Part shown: piece after piece, positions 16,216-25,500 of the stretch
Layout: each line of letters starts with the position of its first letter
How positions within the stretch are numbered: position 1 is the stretch's first letter
Source: Gp13-AA77 sp035946735
Lineage (GTDB): Bacteria > Acidobacteriota > Terriglobia > UBA7540
DNA length: 64,000 nucleotides
NCBI GenBank assembly: GCA_035946735.1
Contig: DASYYZ010000089.1
Location: 5,770-69,769, forward strand
Direction of reading: 5' to 3'
Notes under the pieces: generated by a model
The model's input: the letters and a program-made list of their open reading frames with translations, nothing else
The model's database searches: none
What the model was told of the DNA's origin: nothing
Translations under genes and position numbers: made by a program

Positions 16216-17154
16216 ATGGCTGATATTTCCTTGCAATATCTCGACCAGCCGCTCAACAACGTAAGCGTCGGTTATCAGAACGACGACTACTTTGGTGAGC
16301 GGCTCTTTCCCGTAACGCCCGTGAAGAAGCAAAGCGGGCGCTACTGGGTGTACGGCAAGGAGAAGTTCCGGCAATACGAGACCATTCGCCATGCCCGCGC
16401 GGAAGCGCGCGAGATCGCGCCCTGGTCCCTCTCGAACTCTCCTTACTTTTGCGATGACCACTCGCTAAAAGATGCGATCTCCGACGAAGAGCTCGCGAAC
16501 TCGGACGGCAGCGATCTTGAAGTGCACACGGTGGAAAATCTGACCGACGCCATCCTGCTCGATTTCGAGATCCGGGTGATGGGTCTGGTGCAAGGGCCGG
16601 GCTCGGCGGTGCCGAACACCACGTTATCTGGCACCTCACAATGGTCGGACTATGTCAATTCGGATCCGATCGCGGCCGTGGAAGTGCAGAAGACCGTCAT
16701 CAAGCAGGCCGTCGCCGCGACGCCGAACACGTTGGCCGTGTCCTACCCTGTCTACTCCGTCCTGCGGCAGCACCCGCGAATCATTGATCGATTCAAGTAT
16801 GCGCAGGTGGGCATTCTGCAGGCGGATCACCTGAAGAGCGCCTTTGACGTGGACAACTTCTGGGTGTTGGGAGCCGAGTACGATACGGCGACGGAAGGTC
16901 AGTCTCCCGTACTAAGCTTCGTCTGGGGTAAGAACGCCATCCTCGGCTATGTTCCGCCCGAACCGCGGCTACGGGAGCCTGCTCTGGGGTATACGTTCCG
17001 CTGGCTGTTTGGGGCTCCCGAACTGGGCGGCACCCTGACCAAGCGATATCGAGTGGAGCACCGCATGGCGGATGTCGTCGAGGTGCATCGCTATGACGAC
17101 ATCCAGATCGTAGCGCCTCAGGCCGGATTCGTTTTTCTAAACGCTACTCAGTGA
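16216..17154 (+). CDS. Major capsid protein (HK97-fold type)
   Basis: 312 aa with GAGGA before the ATG. The length, N-terminal arm (PLNNVSVGYQNDDYFGERLFP) and the central VEVQKTVIKQAVAATPNTLAVSYPVYSVLRQHPRI segment fit phage major capsid proteins: an E-loop region, then the spine helix and the P-domain core. It sits directly after the decoration gene. Hundreds of copies would build the shell. Which capsid family (gpE-like or Mu gpT-like) is uncertain, but the structural role is well supported by order and length. Confidence 0.75.
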   Translation: MADISLQYLDQPLNNVSVGYQNDDYFGERLFPVTPVKKQSGRYWVYGKEKFRQYETIRHARAEAREIAPWSLSNSPYFCDDHSLKDAISDEELANSDGSDLEVHTVENLTDAILLDFEIRVMGLVQGPGSAVPNTTLSGTSQWSDYVNSDPIAAVEVQKTVIKQAVAATPNTLAVSYPVYSVLRQHPRIIDRFKYAQVGILQADHLKSAFDVDNFWVLGAEYDTATEGQSPVLSFVWGKNAILGYVPPEPRLREPALGYTFRWLFGAPELGGTLTKRYRVEHRMADVVEVHRYDDIQIVAPQAGFVFLNATQ

Positions 17155-17232
17155 TCCTTGCTGCAAACAGGGTTATCGGGCGGCTGTCAGGCCTGATGAC
17201 CCTCGAGGTCTAATCCTTGCTGGAGAGCGACA

Positions 17233-17472
17233 ATGGCGAAGTTCAGAGTGTTGGCTCCTGTGGAGCATGACCAAACACTTTACATGCCCAAAGATGATGT
17301 CACCGCCGGTGGGAAGGTGAAGAGTGCGGGCAACGGTCAGGAGATCCTTGTGGACTCCTCCGGAGTAATCGAACTGGACGAAGCCCAGGCTAAAGCCCTA
17401 GGCAACGGACAGGTAGAGCAGATCTCCGGGCCGGCGGAAGCATCGCCGGACTCGAAACGAACGCGGCGCTAG
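17233..17472 (+). CDS. Small phage structural or head-completion protein
   Basis: 79 aa. The pattern RVLAPVEHD, VTAGGKVK, GVIELDEAQAKALGNGQVE resembles the short DUF7210-like phage proteins that follow capsid genes and carry a 'built from epitopes of D/E-A-x-A-L' ending. The tail is polar and basic. Function within the particle is unknown. Confidence 0.6.
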   Translation: MAKFRVLAPVEHDQTLYMPKDDVTAGGKVKSAGNGQEILVDSSGVIELDEAQAKALGNGQVEQISGPAEASPDSKRTRR

Positions 17473-17502
17473 TCTCAACGGTGGTGTCAGGCGAGGTGAT
17501 CT

Positions 17503-17775
17503 ATGGCAGGAATAACGGTTGTGCCGACTTATCGCTATATGGCTCAGACGTATCAGGGCGTACCCATTCGCAGTGCCAATCTCGCAATTTCGGGGTTGAC
17601 GGCGGGAGCCGCCAACTCCATTCCTCACGGGCTGCCGGCGACTCCGGTGAGTATCACATACAATCCGGGCGCTAATGGCCTTTGGGGCGAGACCCAGCCG
17701 CCTGATGGAACCAACGTCTACATCACGGTGGGCGCGGGCGGGGCGACGTCGGGCTCAGCAAGGGCTCAGTACTGA
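17503..17775 (+). CDS. Small beta-rich hypothetical phage protein
   Basis: 90 aa, ATG after GGCGAGGTG. Gly/Ala/Thr/Ser-rich with alternating hydrophobics (VSITYNP, VYITVGAGG), suggesting a small beta sandwich, perhaps a decoration or stopper-like protein. The ending resembles that of the fibre-like product at 27473. No family recognised. Confidence 0.5.
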   Translation: MAGITVVPTYRYMAQTYQGVPIRSANLAISGLTAGAANSIPHGLPATPVSITYNPGANGLWGETQPPDGTNVYITVGAGGATSGSARAQY

Positions 17776-17844
17776 CCTGCAGACCGATGTTGGTTCTCTG
17801 CTGAGAGCTCCGACCCCGGTCGACGATAGGCTTTGTGAACGACT

Positions 17845-18390
17845 ATGTCCTACACGACAGTTACTAACGTGGCCGGAATGTTTCCGGCGTTCAAGCGCGG
17901 AACCGCACAGCAGAATCCGCCGGATTCGCTGGTCCAGACCTACATTGATGATGTCGCCGGTGACATCAATGCGGTGCTGGTACGCCGCTTCGGCGAGACC
18001 ATCCAAGAGGCGGCCGGCGGATTGTTCACGGCCTGGGTGGCCCAGCTCTCCCTGGATGCACAGAACGTGCTGGAGAGAATCAACCGTTACGGGGCGGCGG
18101 CTCAGCTCGGTGAAACGCTGGCCAGCTTCGGAGTGGCTGCCGCCCGCGATGTGGCCCAAGACTGCCAGTCTCGATACAGCGAGCTGCTCGATCAATTGAA
18201 CGCTCGCGACAAGAGCGGACGTCCGATCGCCGGCGGGCTCTACGATCGACTGTTCGATTCACAGGCGCAGATTGAAAGCCCCCGGGCGGGACTGCTGGGG
18301 GCTGCGGGCGGTGATCAGCCGGCAGACCAGACGCCGGCTGACACCGGCTCAAGCCAGGTGTTTGGGAAGTTCGATCGCCGCGGGACCTGA
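17845..18390 (+). CDS. Head-tail adaptor-like protein (gp36/DUF1320 position)
   Basis: 181 aa, ATG start. MSYTTVTNVAGMFPAF at the start and a helical core (VQTYIDDVAGDINAVLVRRFGE) recall connector proteins of the Mu gp36/DUF1320 and gp6-like type, which start with a short helix and a 'YIDDVAGDIDAxL'-style segment. It follows the capsid genes, where adaptor genes lie. The C-terminal 50 residues are disordered. Inference from pattern and order. Confidence 0.5.
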   Translation: MSYTTVTNVAGMFPAFKRGTAQQNPPDSLVQTYIDDVAGDINAVLVRRFGETIQEAAGGLFTAWVAQLSLDAQNVLERINRYGAAAQLGETLASFGVAAARDVAQDCQSRYSELLDQLNARDKSGRPIAGGLYDRLFDSQAQIESPRAGLLGAAGGDQPADQTPADTGSSQVFGKFDRRGT

Positions 18391-18512
18391 CAGAGATGCA
18401 GCGGCCGCAGTTGACAGTCGGGCTAGGAACGCGCGGTCGACGGAGCCTTTTAGCATGAGCGCGCGTGCTGCCTCAAAGGCTGCGGGGCCGAGATTTCGCG
18501 CGTCCGACAACC

Positions 18513-18953
18513 ATGGTTAAATTGACGTTTGTAGATGACGCCGAGGGTTTGGATGCTGCCCTCGCGGCCTTCACCAGTGAGCTCGCCAAGCTGGTCTACG
18601 CTGATCCCGCCGGGTTCCGTCAACCTGATGTGCGGATAGGCAAGGCTCGACGAGAGAAGCGACATTTGGCGGGCAAGCGACCGATCCACTCGGGCCGGCG
18701 CTTGCGGCGGAGCAGTTCAGTGTCGCGGGCCAGGCGGCCGACTCAGAAAGAGGCGATCGCTTCTGCAAGCGGGGATCGGCGAAGGGGCCGGCGGCCGACG
18801 GTCCGTGGCCGGAGGAGCCGAGGTTCAGGTCTCGCTCTGGCGCAGTCCGGCGCGGCCTTGGAAGCTGCAATCTCCTGGATTCGGATGAAGCTTGCGCGGC
18901 TTGGACAGGCCGCCGGATTTGAGCTGTCAGAGAACGACAGCGGCGACGACTAG
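18513..18953 (+). CDS. Hypothetical basic phage protein
   Basis: 146 aa from ATG 18513; the in-frame start at 18465 would give a very basic leader with no homology. The first 30 residues (MVKLTFVDDAEGLDAAL) look structured, the middle is strongly Arg-rich and low-complexity, and the C-terminus (ALEAAISWIRMKLARLGQA) is amphipathic. It occupies the head-tail-joining position but has no recognised family. The Arg-rich middle could be decayed or disordered. Confidence 0.45.
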   Translation: MVKLTFVDDAEGLDAALAAFTSELAKLVYADPAGFRQPDVRIGKARREKRHLAGKRPIHSGRRLRRSSSVSRARRPTQKEAIASASGDRRRGRRPTVRGRRSRGSGLALAQSGAALEAAISWIRMKLARLGQAAGFELSENDSGDD

Positions 18954-18976
18954 GCTCTTGACGTTCGAAACTTGTT

Positions 18977-19513
18977 ATGAGCTATAAGCCCGCGTGGCCG
19001 AATTCGCAGTTTGCAAAGCCCGTGCTGAACCAGATTATCGCTTTGATTCAGCGCGATCAGGGCTCGGCGATCGCTATCGTGAACCCATCCCTCGCGCCCA
19101 TCAACGAGTTTCACAAGGGACCAGGCCTACGCACGGCTTTGCCCTGGCTCACCGTTTCTGTAGACAGCCTGACTTTCGCCGCGGACGCGCTCGGCACGCG
19201 CCAGTCACTTTCGCGAATCGCACTCACGCTTGACGTTGGCCAGTACGACCGGGAGATGGCTCAGGACAACGTTCAAGACTACGCCCGCGTGATGGATATG
19301 GTGATTACGACTGCCTCGGAAGCTGATTGGGAAACGCCCCTTGCCATTTCCCTTGAGACTGTTCCGGCCGGGGTGACGACTCCGAGCGCCAGTGGATCGA
19401 TCAAAGAAGTCTTCGTTGAGTCGCACCATTACGAAGTTGTGACCGTTGACGAGATCGAAACGCCACTTCTGCGGCTGACTCTGAACCTGGCATTCACGCT
19501 GGAGGAAACCTGA
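18977..19513 (+). CDS. Tail terminator/tail-completion-like protein
   Basis: 178 aa. Mixed alpha/beta (VLNQIIALIQRDQGSAIAIVN, followed by LPWLTVSVDSLTFAADALG), ending with LLRLTLNLAFTLEE, a beta strand typical of tail-terminator-like proteins that cap the tail tube. The gene lies immediately upstream of the tube protein, the standard place. Function is inferred from order and shape. Confidence 0.5.
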   Translation: MSYKPAWPNSQFAKPVLNQIIALIQRDQGSAIAIVNPSLAPINEFHKGPGLRTALPWLTVSVDSLTFAADALGTRQSLSRIALTLDVGQYDREMAQDNVQDYARVMDMVITTASEADWETPLAISLETVPAGVTTPSASGSIKEVFVESHHYEVVTVDEIETPLLRLTLNLAFTLEET

Positions 19514-19556
19514 TCGCGTTGGGCCCAGTCGTCCAGCAGATGAAGGAGAGAAGAAT

Positions 19557-20168
19557 ATGCCGAGCTTTAGCGTAACCGTTCCCGACATCCATCAGGGCAC
19601 GGCCTTTCTCTGGTATGGCGTTCAGGTGCCCGTTTCGGGCACTCGCCTGCTGGTGGATGCCAACGGTAATCCAATCGGAGGTTCGCCCGTGCCTATGGGA
19701 GCGTCCGACGGCGCAGCAACGTTCCACATCGAAGCCAAGATCGAAGAAGTGGCGATCGATCAGGAGACGGCGCCGGTCGACGCTCTGATGACGGCGGAAT
19801 CGGCCTACATGGAAGTGACGTTGAAAGAGTCAGCAGTTGCCAAGATCGCGGCCGGTCTCGCGCACGGCACCTACAGCTCAGGTACCGACACCGGGCTTCC
19901 GGCCGGGGCCCAGAACTACGAGGAAATCACCGTGGGAGGATTAGTCACGATTCCTCAATCGGCAATTGCGCTGATCTCGCCGCGCCGCGGGTTCGCTTCA
20001 CCCGGCAAGTTCCTGGTGGCTTGCCTCTATAACGCCTATGCGAAGAATGCCTTTCAGATCGGATTCACCCGCACTAAGGAGGCTACCTACAAAGTGCGTT
20101 TCGAAGGCTTGGCGCTACTGAGCCGCGCCGTAGGCGACCGAGTGGCACAGTTCTACCGGCAAACCTAG
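19557..20168 (+). CDS. Major tail tube protein
   Basis: 203 aa, AAGGAGAG before the ATG. Beta-rich, with the conserved-type flow of tube proteins: VPVSGTRLLVDANGNPIG, the central VDALMTAESAYMEVTLKES and the C-terminal FLVACLYNAYAKNAFQIGF. Order supports it: terminator, tube, chaperone, tape measure. With no sheath gene in the cassette, the tail is non-contractile. Confidence 0.7.
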   Translation: MPSFSVTVPDIHQGTAFLWYGVQVPVSGTRLLVDANGNPIGGSPVPMGASDGAATFHIEAKIEEVAIDQETAPVDALMTAESAYMEVTLKESAVAKIAAGLAHGTYSSGTDTGLPAGAQNYEEITVGGLVTIPQSAIALISPRRGFASPGKFLVACLYNAYAKNAFQIGFTRTKEATYKVRFEGLALLSRAVGDRVAQFYRQT

Positions 20169-20220
20169 CGAGGATATCTTTGACTCCGAACTTTGAATTT
20201 CAAAACGAGAAAGGTAAGCA

Positions 20221-20691
20221 ATGAAGGAACACGGTGAAAACGGCGTGGCCTCCGTCCAGGATTTCCAGTCGGCGGCCCAGGCGCGCGGGACTCCGGAGCG
20301 CCTGACTCTGCCAAAGTCGGGACTCAAAGTTGTCCTGCGACGGCCAAATCCGATGTGGTTTCTCTTCCATGGACTCCTGCCTGCCAGTCTCGCCGCGCGG
20401 GTGGAAGGCGCACACGCTCGGATCGAAAGCGTTGAGGACTTACGGGTACTCGCAGACTGGATGGTGCCGCTGCTCACTGAGGTTTTTGTAGAACCGCGTC
20501 TGACCCTCGAGCCCGGTCCGTCCTCCATATCGCCAGACCTGCTCGATCTGGAGGACGCGACTTTTGTCATTCGATGGGCGGTGGGCGAGGTCGCTGCCGA
20601 AGCCGGCGGCGACCTCGCCACCTTTCGTGACGGGCGAACACCTGCTGCGTTTGGCGCAAGTGGCCGAGACGTGGCATTGCCGTCCAAGTGA
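20221..20691 (+). CDS. Tail assembly chaperone, G-type frame
   Basis: 156 aa, AAAGG before the ATG. It lies between the tube and tape-measure genes and overlaps a second frame (20564-20800) that continues the protein, the layout of lambda G/GT and Mu-type chaperones. The N-terminal part (LPKSGLKVVLRRPNPMWFLF) is typical of the domain that coats the tape measure during assembly. After residue about 137 the frame reads into a sequence of no apparent structure, consistent with most ribosomes terminating here and a few shifting frame. Confidence 0.7.
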   Translation: MKEHGENGVASVQDFQSAAQARGTPERLTLPKSGLKVVLRRPNPMWFLFHGLLPASLAARVEGAHARIESVEDLRVLADWMVPLLTEVFVEPRLTLEPGPSSISPDLLDLEDATFVIRWAVGEVAAEAGGDLATFRDGRTPAAFGASGRDVALPSK

Positions 20692-20800
20692 CCTGATGGC
20701 CGCCGAGCCGCCCGTGGTCGCGGCGCAGCTCGATTTTGCCGCAGCCGTCGCGCTTTGGCGCTGGCGTGAAAGGCAGTTGTCGAACGTCAGTGGTCAGTAG
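20564..20800 (+). CDS. Tail assembly chaperone T-type extension, probably reached by frameshift
   Basis: The structured part EHLLRLAQVAETWHCRP, followed by AAQLDFAAAVALWRWRERQ, is the usual C-terminal extension of tail chaperones. It lies in the +1 (equivalently -2) frame relative to the upstream gene and has no start codon with a ribosome site of its own. Phage Mu uses a -2 shift at this gene. A candidate slip point is ACGGGCGAAC at 20630-20639, where a -2 slip on GGG gives GGC GAA CAC. A +1 slip near TTTCGT at 20623-20628 is also possible. Confidence 0.6.
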   Translation: MSFDGRWARSLPKPAATSPPFVTGEHLLRLAQVAETWHCRPSDLMAAEPPVVAAQLDFAAAVALWRWRERQLSNVSGQ

Positions 20801-20877
20801 TTCGTGCGGCCACGCGTGGCAGAACGACAGCGCCTTTCAGTCTTGATCTTGCGAATCGACTGTCTTACGGAGTTCCA

Positions 20878-21636
20878 ATGGCGGAAAGTAACCTCGGTTT
20901 GCTCTTTCGCATTAACGCTGACCCGTCGCAGGCCCAGGGCGCACTCGAGGGTTTCAGGGGCAAGACTACTGAGCAGATGGAATCGATTCGCTCGGAGTTC
21001 AAGAGCGTCCAGAAGGGCCAGGCCGATTGGAGCAGTGGGTTTCTTTCGGACAGCTCGGCGGTTAGCACTGCTCTTCTTACTCTTTCCCAAGCCGCGACAG
21101 TCACTTTTGACCAGCTTGCCGGGGGACTGGCCAAGAACATCAGCACCGCGCTAGTGTATTCGCAGTCGATGACTGAGGCGCTCGAAAAGACTCTGAAGTC
21201 GACCGCAGCCTCTATCGCTTCCGAAGCTATCTTGCAAGCTCTTCGGTCCGCAGCCATGGGGTTCTATCTTCTGGCAGTCGGCGACTTCGCAGGCGCCGGC
21301 AGCGCGTTTGAGTCTGCCGCCCTCTGGGGAACGATCGGAGGCGTAGCCGCCGGTGTGGGCGCCGCAGTTGGCGGCGGGCAGGGCGGCGGAGGCGCGTCGA
21401 ACGCTGGTTCCGGCCGGGGTGGATACTCATCGGGCTCCAGCGGTCTTACCCCGCCTTCGGGGGTCCTGGCTCCCGGCGCGGCGCCATCCGCGGCGCCGGG
21501 TGGGAACCTTACGGTTTCGATTATGGGTGACACAGACGCGGCCCATTGGCTCGCGAACACCCTCAATCAAGGCGTGTCGCGCGGCGTCCAGCTCACCGCC
21601 ACGCGAACGCAGAGATCGCCTTACGCGGGAGGATGA
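20878..21636 (+). CDS. Short tape measure protein
   Basis: 252 aa with GGAG before the ATG. N-terminal helices (GLLFRINADPSQAQGALEGFRGK), a central hydrophobic stretch (MGFYLLAVGDFAGAGSAFESAALWGTIGG), then Gly/Ser/Pro-rich linker and a C-terminal domain ending GDTDAAHWLANTLNQGVSRG. Tape measures set tail length at about 0.15 nm per residue, so a tail of about 38 nm is expected. That is close to the 219-residue tape measure of the Rhodobacter GTA and far shorter than in ordinary siphophages. Confidence 0.7.
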   Translation: MAESNLGLLFRINADPSQAQGALEGFRGKTTEQMESIRSEFKSVQKGQADWSSGFLSDSSAVSTALLTLSQAATVTFDQLAGGLAKNISTALVYSQSMTEALEKTLKSTAASIASEAILQALRSAAMGFYLLAVGDFAGAGSAFESAALWGTIGGVAAGVGAAVGGGQGGGGASNAGSGRGGYSSGSSGLTPPSGVLAPGAAPSAAPGGNLTVSIMGDTDAAHWLANTLNQGVSRGVQLTATRTQRSPYAGG

Positions 21637-21711
21637 AGGCAGGGATTAGCGGTCATTGATCGGGGTTTGAGATTAGCCGGTATCGGAGCGTCGAGTCTAA
21701 CTCCAGCCACA

Positions 21712-21752
21712 GCCTCTCACCTCTAGCTCCTTATCCTAGCCCCTGCTTCTAA
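21712..21752. repeat. Heptameric degenerate array
   Basis: Pyrimidine-rich units around CTCTCAC, CTCTAGC, CCTAGCC, CCTGCTT, in 7-bp phase up to the next start codon. Confidence 0.5.
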
Positions 21753-21753
21753 C

Positions 21754-22137
21754 ATGGCCTATCCGCAGATCATCTACGACCCTGGCACCGGGCCGGTAAC
21801 GCTGCAATTGCAGCGGCCTCCGCGCAAGGTACCCGCCTACGAGTTCAAGGCGACGCGACATGACAACATCGCCTCCAGCGGAGTGCGCGAGTCCATACTC
21901 GAACGTATCGACACCTTTATGAGTTTTGAAATGGAATGGGTGGCACTCGGTTCGGACGTGCAGGCCTGGTCAAACTTCATGCTCTTTGCACTGACAGGAT
22001 CTCCGTTCGCATTTTATCCGGACGCCTCCCAGCCGCAGTTCACGAATTATTGGCTCGAGGACACGGATTGGTCAGCGGCCTGGAAAAGCGCGGGCCAATA
22101 CAGCTTCAAAGTGAAGTTCAGGGCGGTGGTCACATGA
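21754..22137 (+). CDS. Distal tail protein-like
   Basis: 127 aa, starting directly after a heptameric array. Beta-rich (VTLQLQRPP, FEMEWVALG, SFKVKFRAVVT), in the position between tape measure and hub occupied by distal-tail (Dit, GTA gp12-type) proteins. The sequence reads as a phage-type 'spline' fold ending in a strand. It would join tail tube and hub. Family membership not certain. Confidence 0.5.
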   Translation: MAYPQIIYDPGTGPVTLQLQRPPRKVPAYEFKATRHDNIASSGVRESILERIDTFMSFEMEWVALGSDVQAWSNFMLFALTGSPFAFYPDASQPQFTNYWLEDTDWSAAWKSAGQYSFKVKFRAVVT

Positions 22138-22207
22138 GTAAGTTTGGAGTTGCATGCGGGAAACCAGAACTCCCAACGTCGAACCTCGAGCGGATGGGCC
22201 GTCTCTT

Positions 22208-22387
22208 ATGATCCAGGGCAACCAAACTTGGCAAATGGCGCTAGCACAGCTCCAAAAGCAGCCTTTATACGTGCTTCAGATTCCTGATTTCGGCGTGATC
22301 TTGGCTAGCTTTTCGACGAGCGCAGTGGGTGTGGGAGTTGCCGGCTACGGCGTCGGTGGGTACGGGGTTGCCGGCTACGGAACCTAG
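22208..22387 (+). CDS. Short tail-associated protein with Gly-Tyr repeats
   Basis: 59 aa from ATG 22208 (an upstream in-frame start at 22154 has no homology). The first half (WQMALAQLQKQPLYVLQIPD) looks structured. The end is a Gly-Tyr repeat built on VAGYGVGGYG. It lies between the distal tail and hub genes. It may be the truncated N-terminus of a longer hub protein, or a small baseplate component. Confidence 0.4.
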   Translation: MIQGNQTWQMALAQLQKQPLYVLQIPDFGVILASFSTSAVGVGVAGYGVGGYGVAGYGT

Positions 22388-22459
22388 GGATTATCGATCT
22401 CGAATTGACGATCTGCCATTGAAGTGAATTTTTAGCGGTGAAGTCATGGTGAGCCCTTT

Positions 22460-22525
22460 ATCAGCCGTCCGTTGTCAGCTCTGAGAGAGGCTGAAGCTCG
22501 GCAATTGAAAACTGAGAGACAGCAA
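22460..22525. repeat. Heptameric degenerate array
   Basis: Units such as TCAGCCG, TCCGTTG, TCAGCTC, TGAGAGA, then drifted copies; it precedes the start of the 1428-aa hub gene. Confidence 0.5.
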
Positions 22526-22532
22526 AATCGAG

Positions 22533-25500
22533 ATGCAAACAGTTCAAGACTATTATCCCGGGAGCTTCTACAGCGACATGCAGCAGACGCTGACGTGGTT
22601 ATTCGCGCGTCAAAGCGGCCAATCCGGGAATTGGGAGGCCAACGTCGGCCCAACTGCCTTTCCAGTTTCGTCGACGCCGGGTTCTGTGCTCGTACCTACT
22701 TCACCGGCTCTCGAAGAAGGCGGCATCCTTTCCTCAGAGGTACTCACGAATTTCTCACAGACCGTCTTTGAGAACATTACCGTCGTTCCGCCTGCGGGTC
22801 AGCCGCTCGACACCAGTACGGGGCCTGACGGGTTTCCGGTGAACTACGGCGTCGCGGGTTTGCCGACGGGCAACCTGTTCGTGCCTGCATTCCAAGTGAC
22901 CGGGCCGCAGATCGGCGCGGCATATCAGTCTGCATCTTCCGCAAACCCAAATGGGGCAAGCATCTGTGGCGTTACGTATCCGGTGCTGCCCGGAATGACC
23001 ATTTACGGCTACGTGTTTAACCTGCTCCAGGCCATTGCCGGCTATCGCGTGGATATCTTTTCGGTGAGCGATGCCTTCTACTACCAATCCAGCGCGCCCG
23101 GGATGCCGCCGCCGGCCTCAGGACCGTGCGCTGGCCAGACGCCGGCTCCTTCTCAGTTTCAGTCCTTGCTCGTGCAGCAAGGTGTAGTCGGCTACTGGGC
23201 AGCGCAAGTGATCGGACCAGGCCTGGTGGTGGCGGGGCTGTATCCGTCGACCGTGCCGCAACCCGCACCAGGGGCAAGCTACCGGACTCTGCCCGCAGGA
23301 TGGATTGCGCACAGCAACACGGGCATCGGGCCGAAGCTGTCGCAATACTTTGCGCAGATCTACTCCAAGACGGATGTCGAGTACCTGCAGGAAGATCAGA
23401 TTCCGATTGTAGTTCAGGATCCCTACCATGCCCGGGCCGGCTCCAGCGTGATTCCAGGGCAAGGCGAGGTTACAGTCCACATTCTTTATCAGGATCCGGT
23501 GATCGGCCCCACGCTCGTGTACACCTCGTTGGCCGGAGAATCAGCCTACTCCGATCTGCCTCTTTCCTTCGTGGTGCCTCCCTCGGATCCGCTATTTGTG
23601 CCCGATCCCACTCAGACGAACGTGGGCGCGCTACAGAACCGCAGTTTTATCTACGACTGCGCGCTCGCCATTCTCGTCTATTCCGCTTCGGGTAACTTCC
23701 GCGCCGCGGCGAAGGTGATTAGCCAGATCAACGAACTGCTCGCGCAACCAGGATACCTTGCGTCAGCGATTCTTGAAAACGCGGAAGACGGATCGGTAGC
23801 GCGTTGGTCGGCGAAAGGCGGCACCGTTGCCAACGTGGCCGCCAACAGCATGAGTCCGCAGCAGCCGCCCTACGGCACCGGCAATGTGATCAAGCTGACG
23901 GCTTCAGCCGCCAATGCTCTTTTCTCTTTTACGGGCGCCGGTCTCCCAGACTTGACGGACCCGCAGTTGAGCTTTCAACACTATGAAGGCACCGGGACTT
24001 TTGCGTGCGACATCAACGTGACCACCAGCGCGGGAAATGTTATTGATGTCCAGGTGAACTCAAACACGCCCGCTGCCGCTTCCTACGTGAGCGGCTCCCG
24101 CCAGATCACGTTACCGATCGGGACCGGCAGCAGCAATTGGCGCGTTACCCTTGTCGACCTCGGAGGCCTCATTTCGAGCCTCACGGGTGACACTCTCACC
24201 TCCATTACCGGATTCCAGGTCACATTGGGCGCTGCCGGCATGATCCTGTACATCGACAATCTGAGCCTTGGCGGCCTTCAGCCCTTAAACTCATTGAGCT
24301 TCAGCTACGACGTCTTCTACGGGGCCATCGACCAGGCTTATATTCGAACGGGTGCAATGGCCTGGGTCTGCTACGCGTATTGCGTCTATATGGCTCTTTC
24401 GCTGGACTATTCTGCGGCTCTTAATTTGCAGGCGATGATCAACTTCTTGCTGACGCTGCAATCGAGCGCCAATGATTTGACCAACGGTCTCTTCTTCCTG
24501 GGCTACGGCTCATACGTTGATCCGGGTTATCAGTACATTCCGGGCCTCCAGAAGCCGGTCTCAACGGAACATCAGGTGGATATTTACTTCGCTTTTATGC
24601 GCGCTGCCGCCGTGCTGCCAGTGGCGGCAACCCAGCTGTCAAAAACCGGCCAGATCACGCCATCCCAGGCGCAATCACTGCAGAACACGGGCACCCAGGT
24701 CGAGGCTATCGCTGCCACGGTATCGGCCAACGTGCTGAGCAACCTCTATATACCGCCTTCCGGAAATACGCCCGGACATTTTGCCCAGGGGGTGACGGGC
24801 TCGGTCTTGGATACCTCTGAGGCGCTGGACGCTTCGGGTAACTGGGCGGCGCTTTTGGCCGACGCGGCGGGACGAGACGACATCGCACTGCAGTGCGTTG
24901 AGTTCTTTTACGGAAACTTTCTGGTCAACAATCAGACGATCCAACTGTCAAACGCAACCGGCTCCTGGAACGAAGCGTACCAGCATGCGACACCCTTCTC
25001 AGGCTTCAGGACTTACAACGACTCGCCGGGGGGCTATTCAGGTTCTCCCAGTTCCGTCTGGCAGGAGGGCACGTGGGGCACTATTCTTGCGCTCCTGCGG
25101 CTTTACTCGATCCCCGGGCTGGCGGCGTACTTTCAAGGCCTGGGGACCAGCATCGATAACGCGCTGACAACGCTCGTGACGAGCCAGCGCACAGTGCGCG
25201 CCACGACCGGTGACGGAAGCTTGATCGCTTACTCGTCCGCAGACCGCGGACTGCCCTGGGAATTCGAGGTCTGGCCTATGTTTGCGCCTACCGCCTGGTT
25301 CTGGCTGGTGGCACTCCAACCCGGCCTGCTTCTGAGCGTCTCGAATGCCGCCAGCTTCCTCGACACGATGCAGATTCCTCAGGGCGCGAGCCAAACCGCC
25401 AACGAACTGGAGGGTGCCTCCTCGATCGGTGCGATGACCGTTAAGTGTATCGACCCGAGTGGGAGCCTTAAGCAGCTCGCAGCCCAGGACGCTCTCATCG

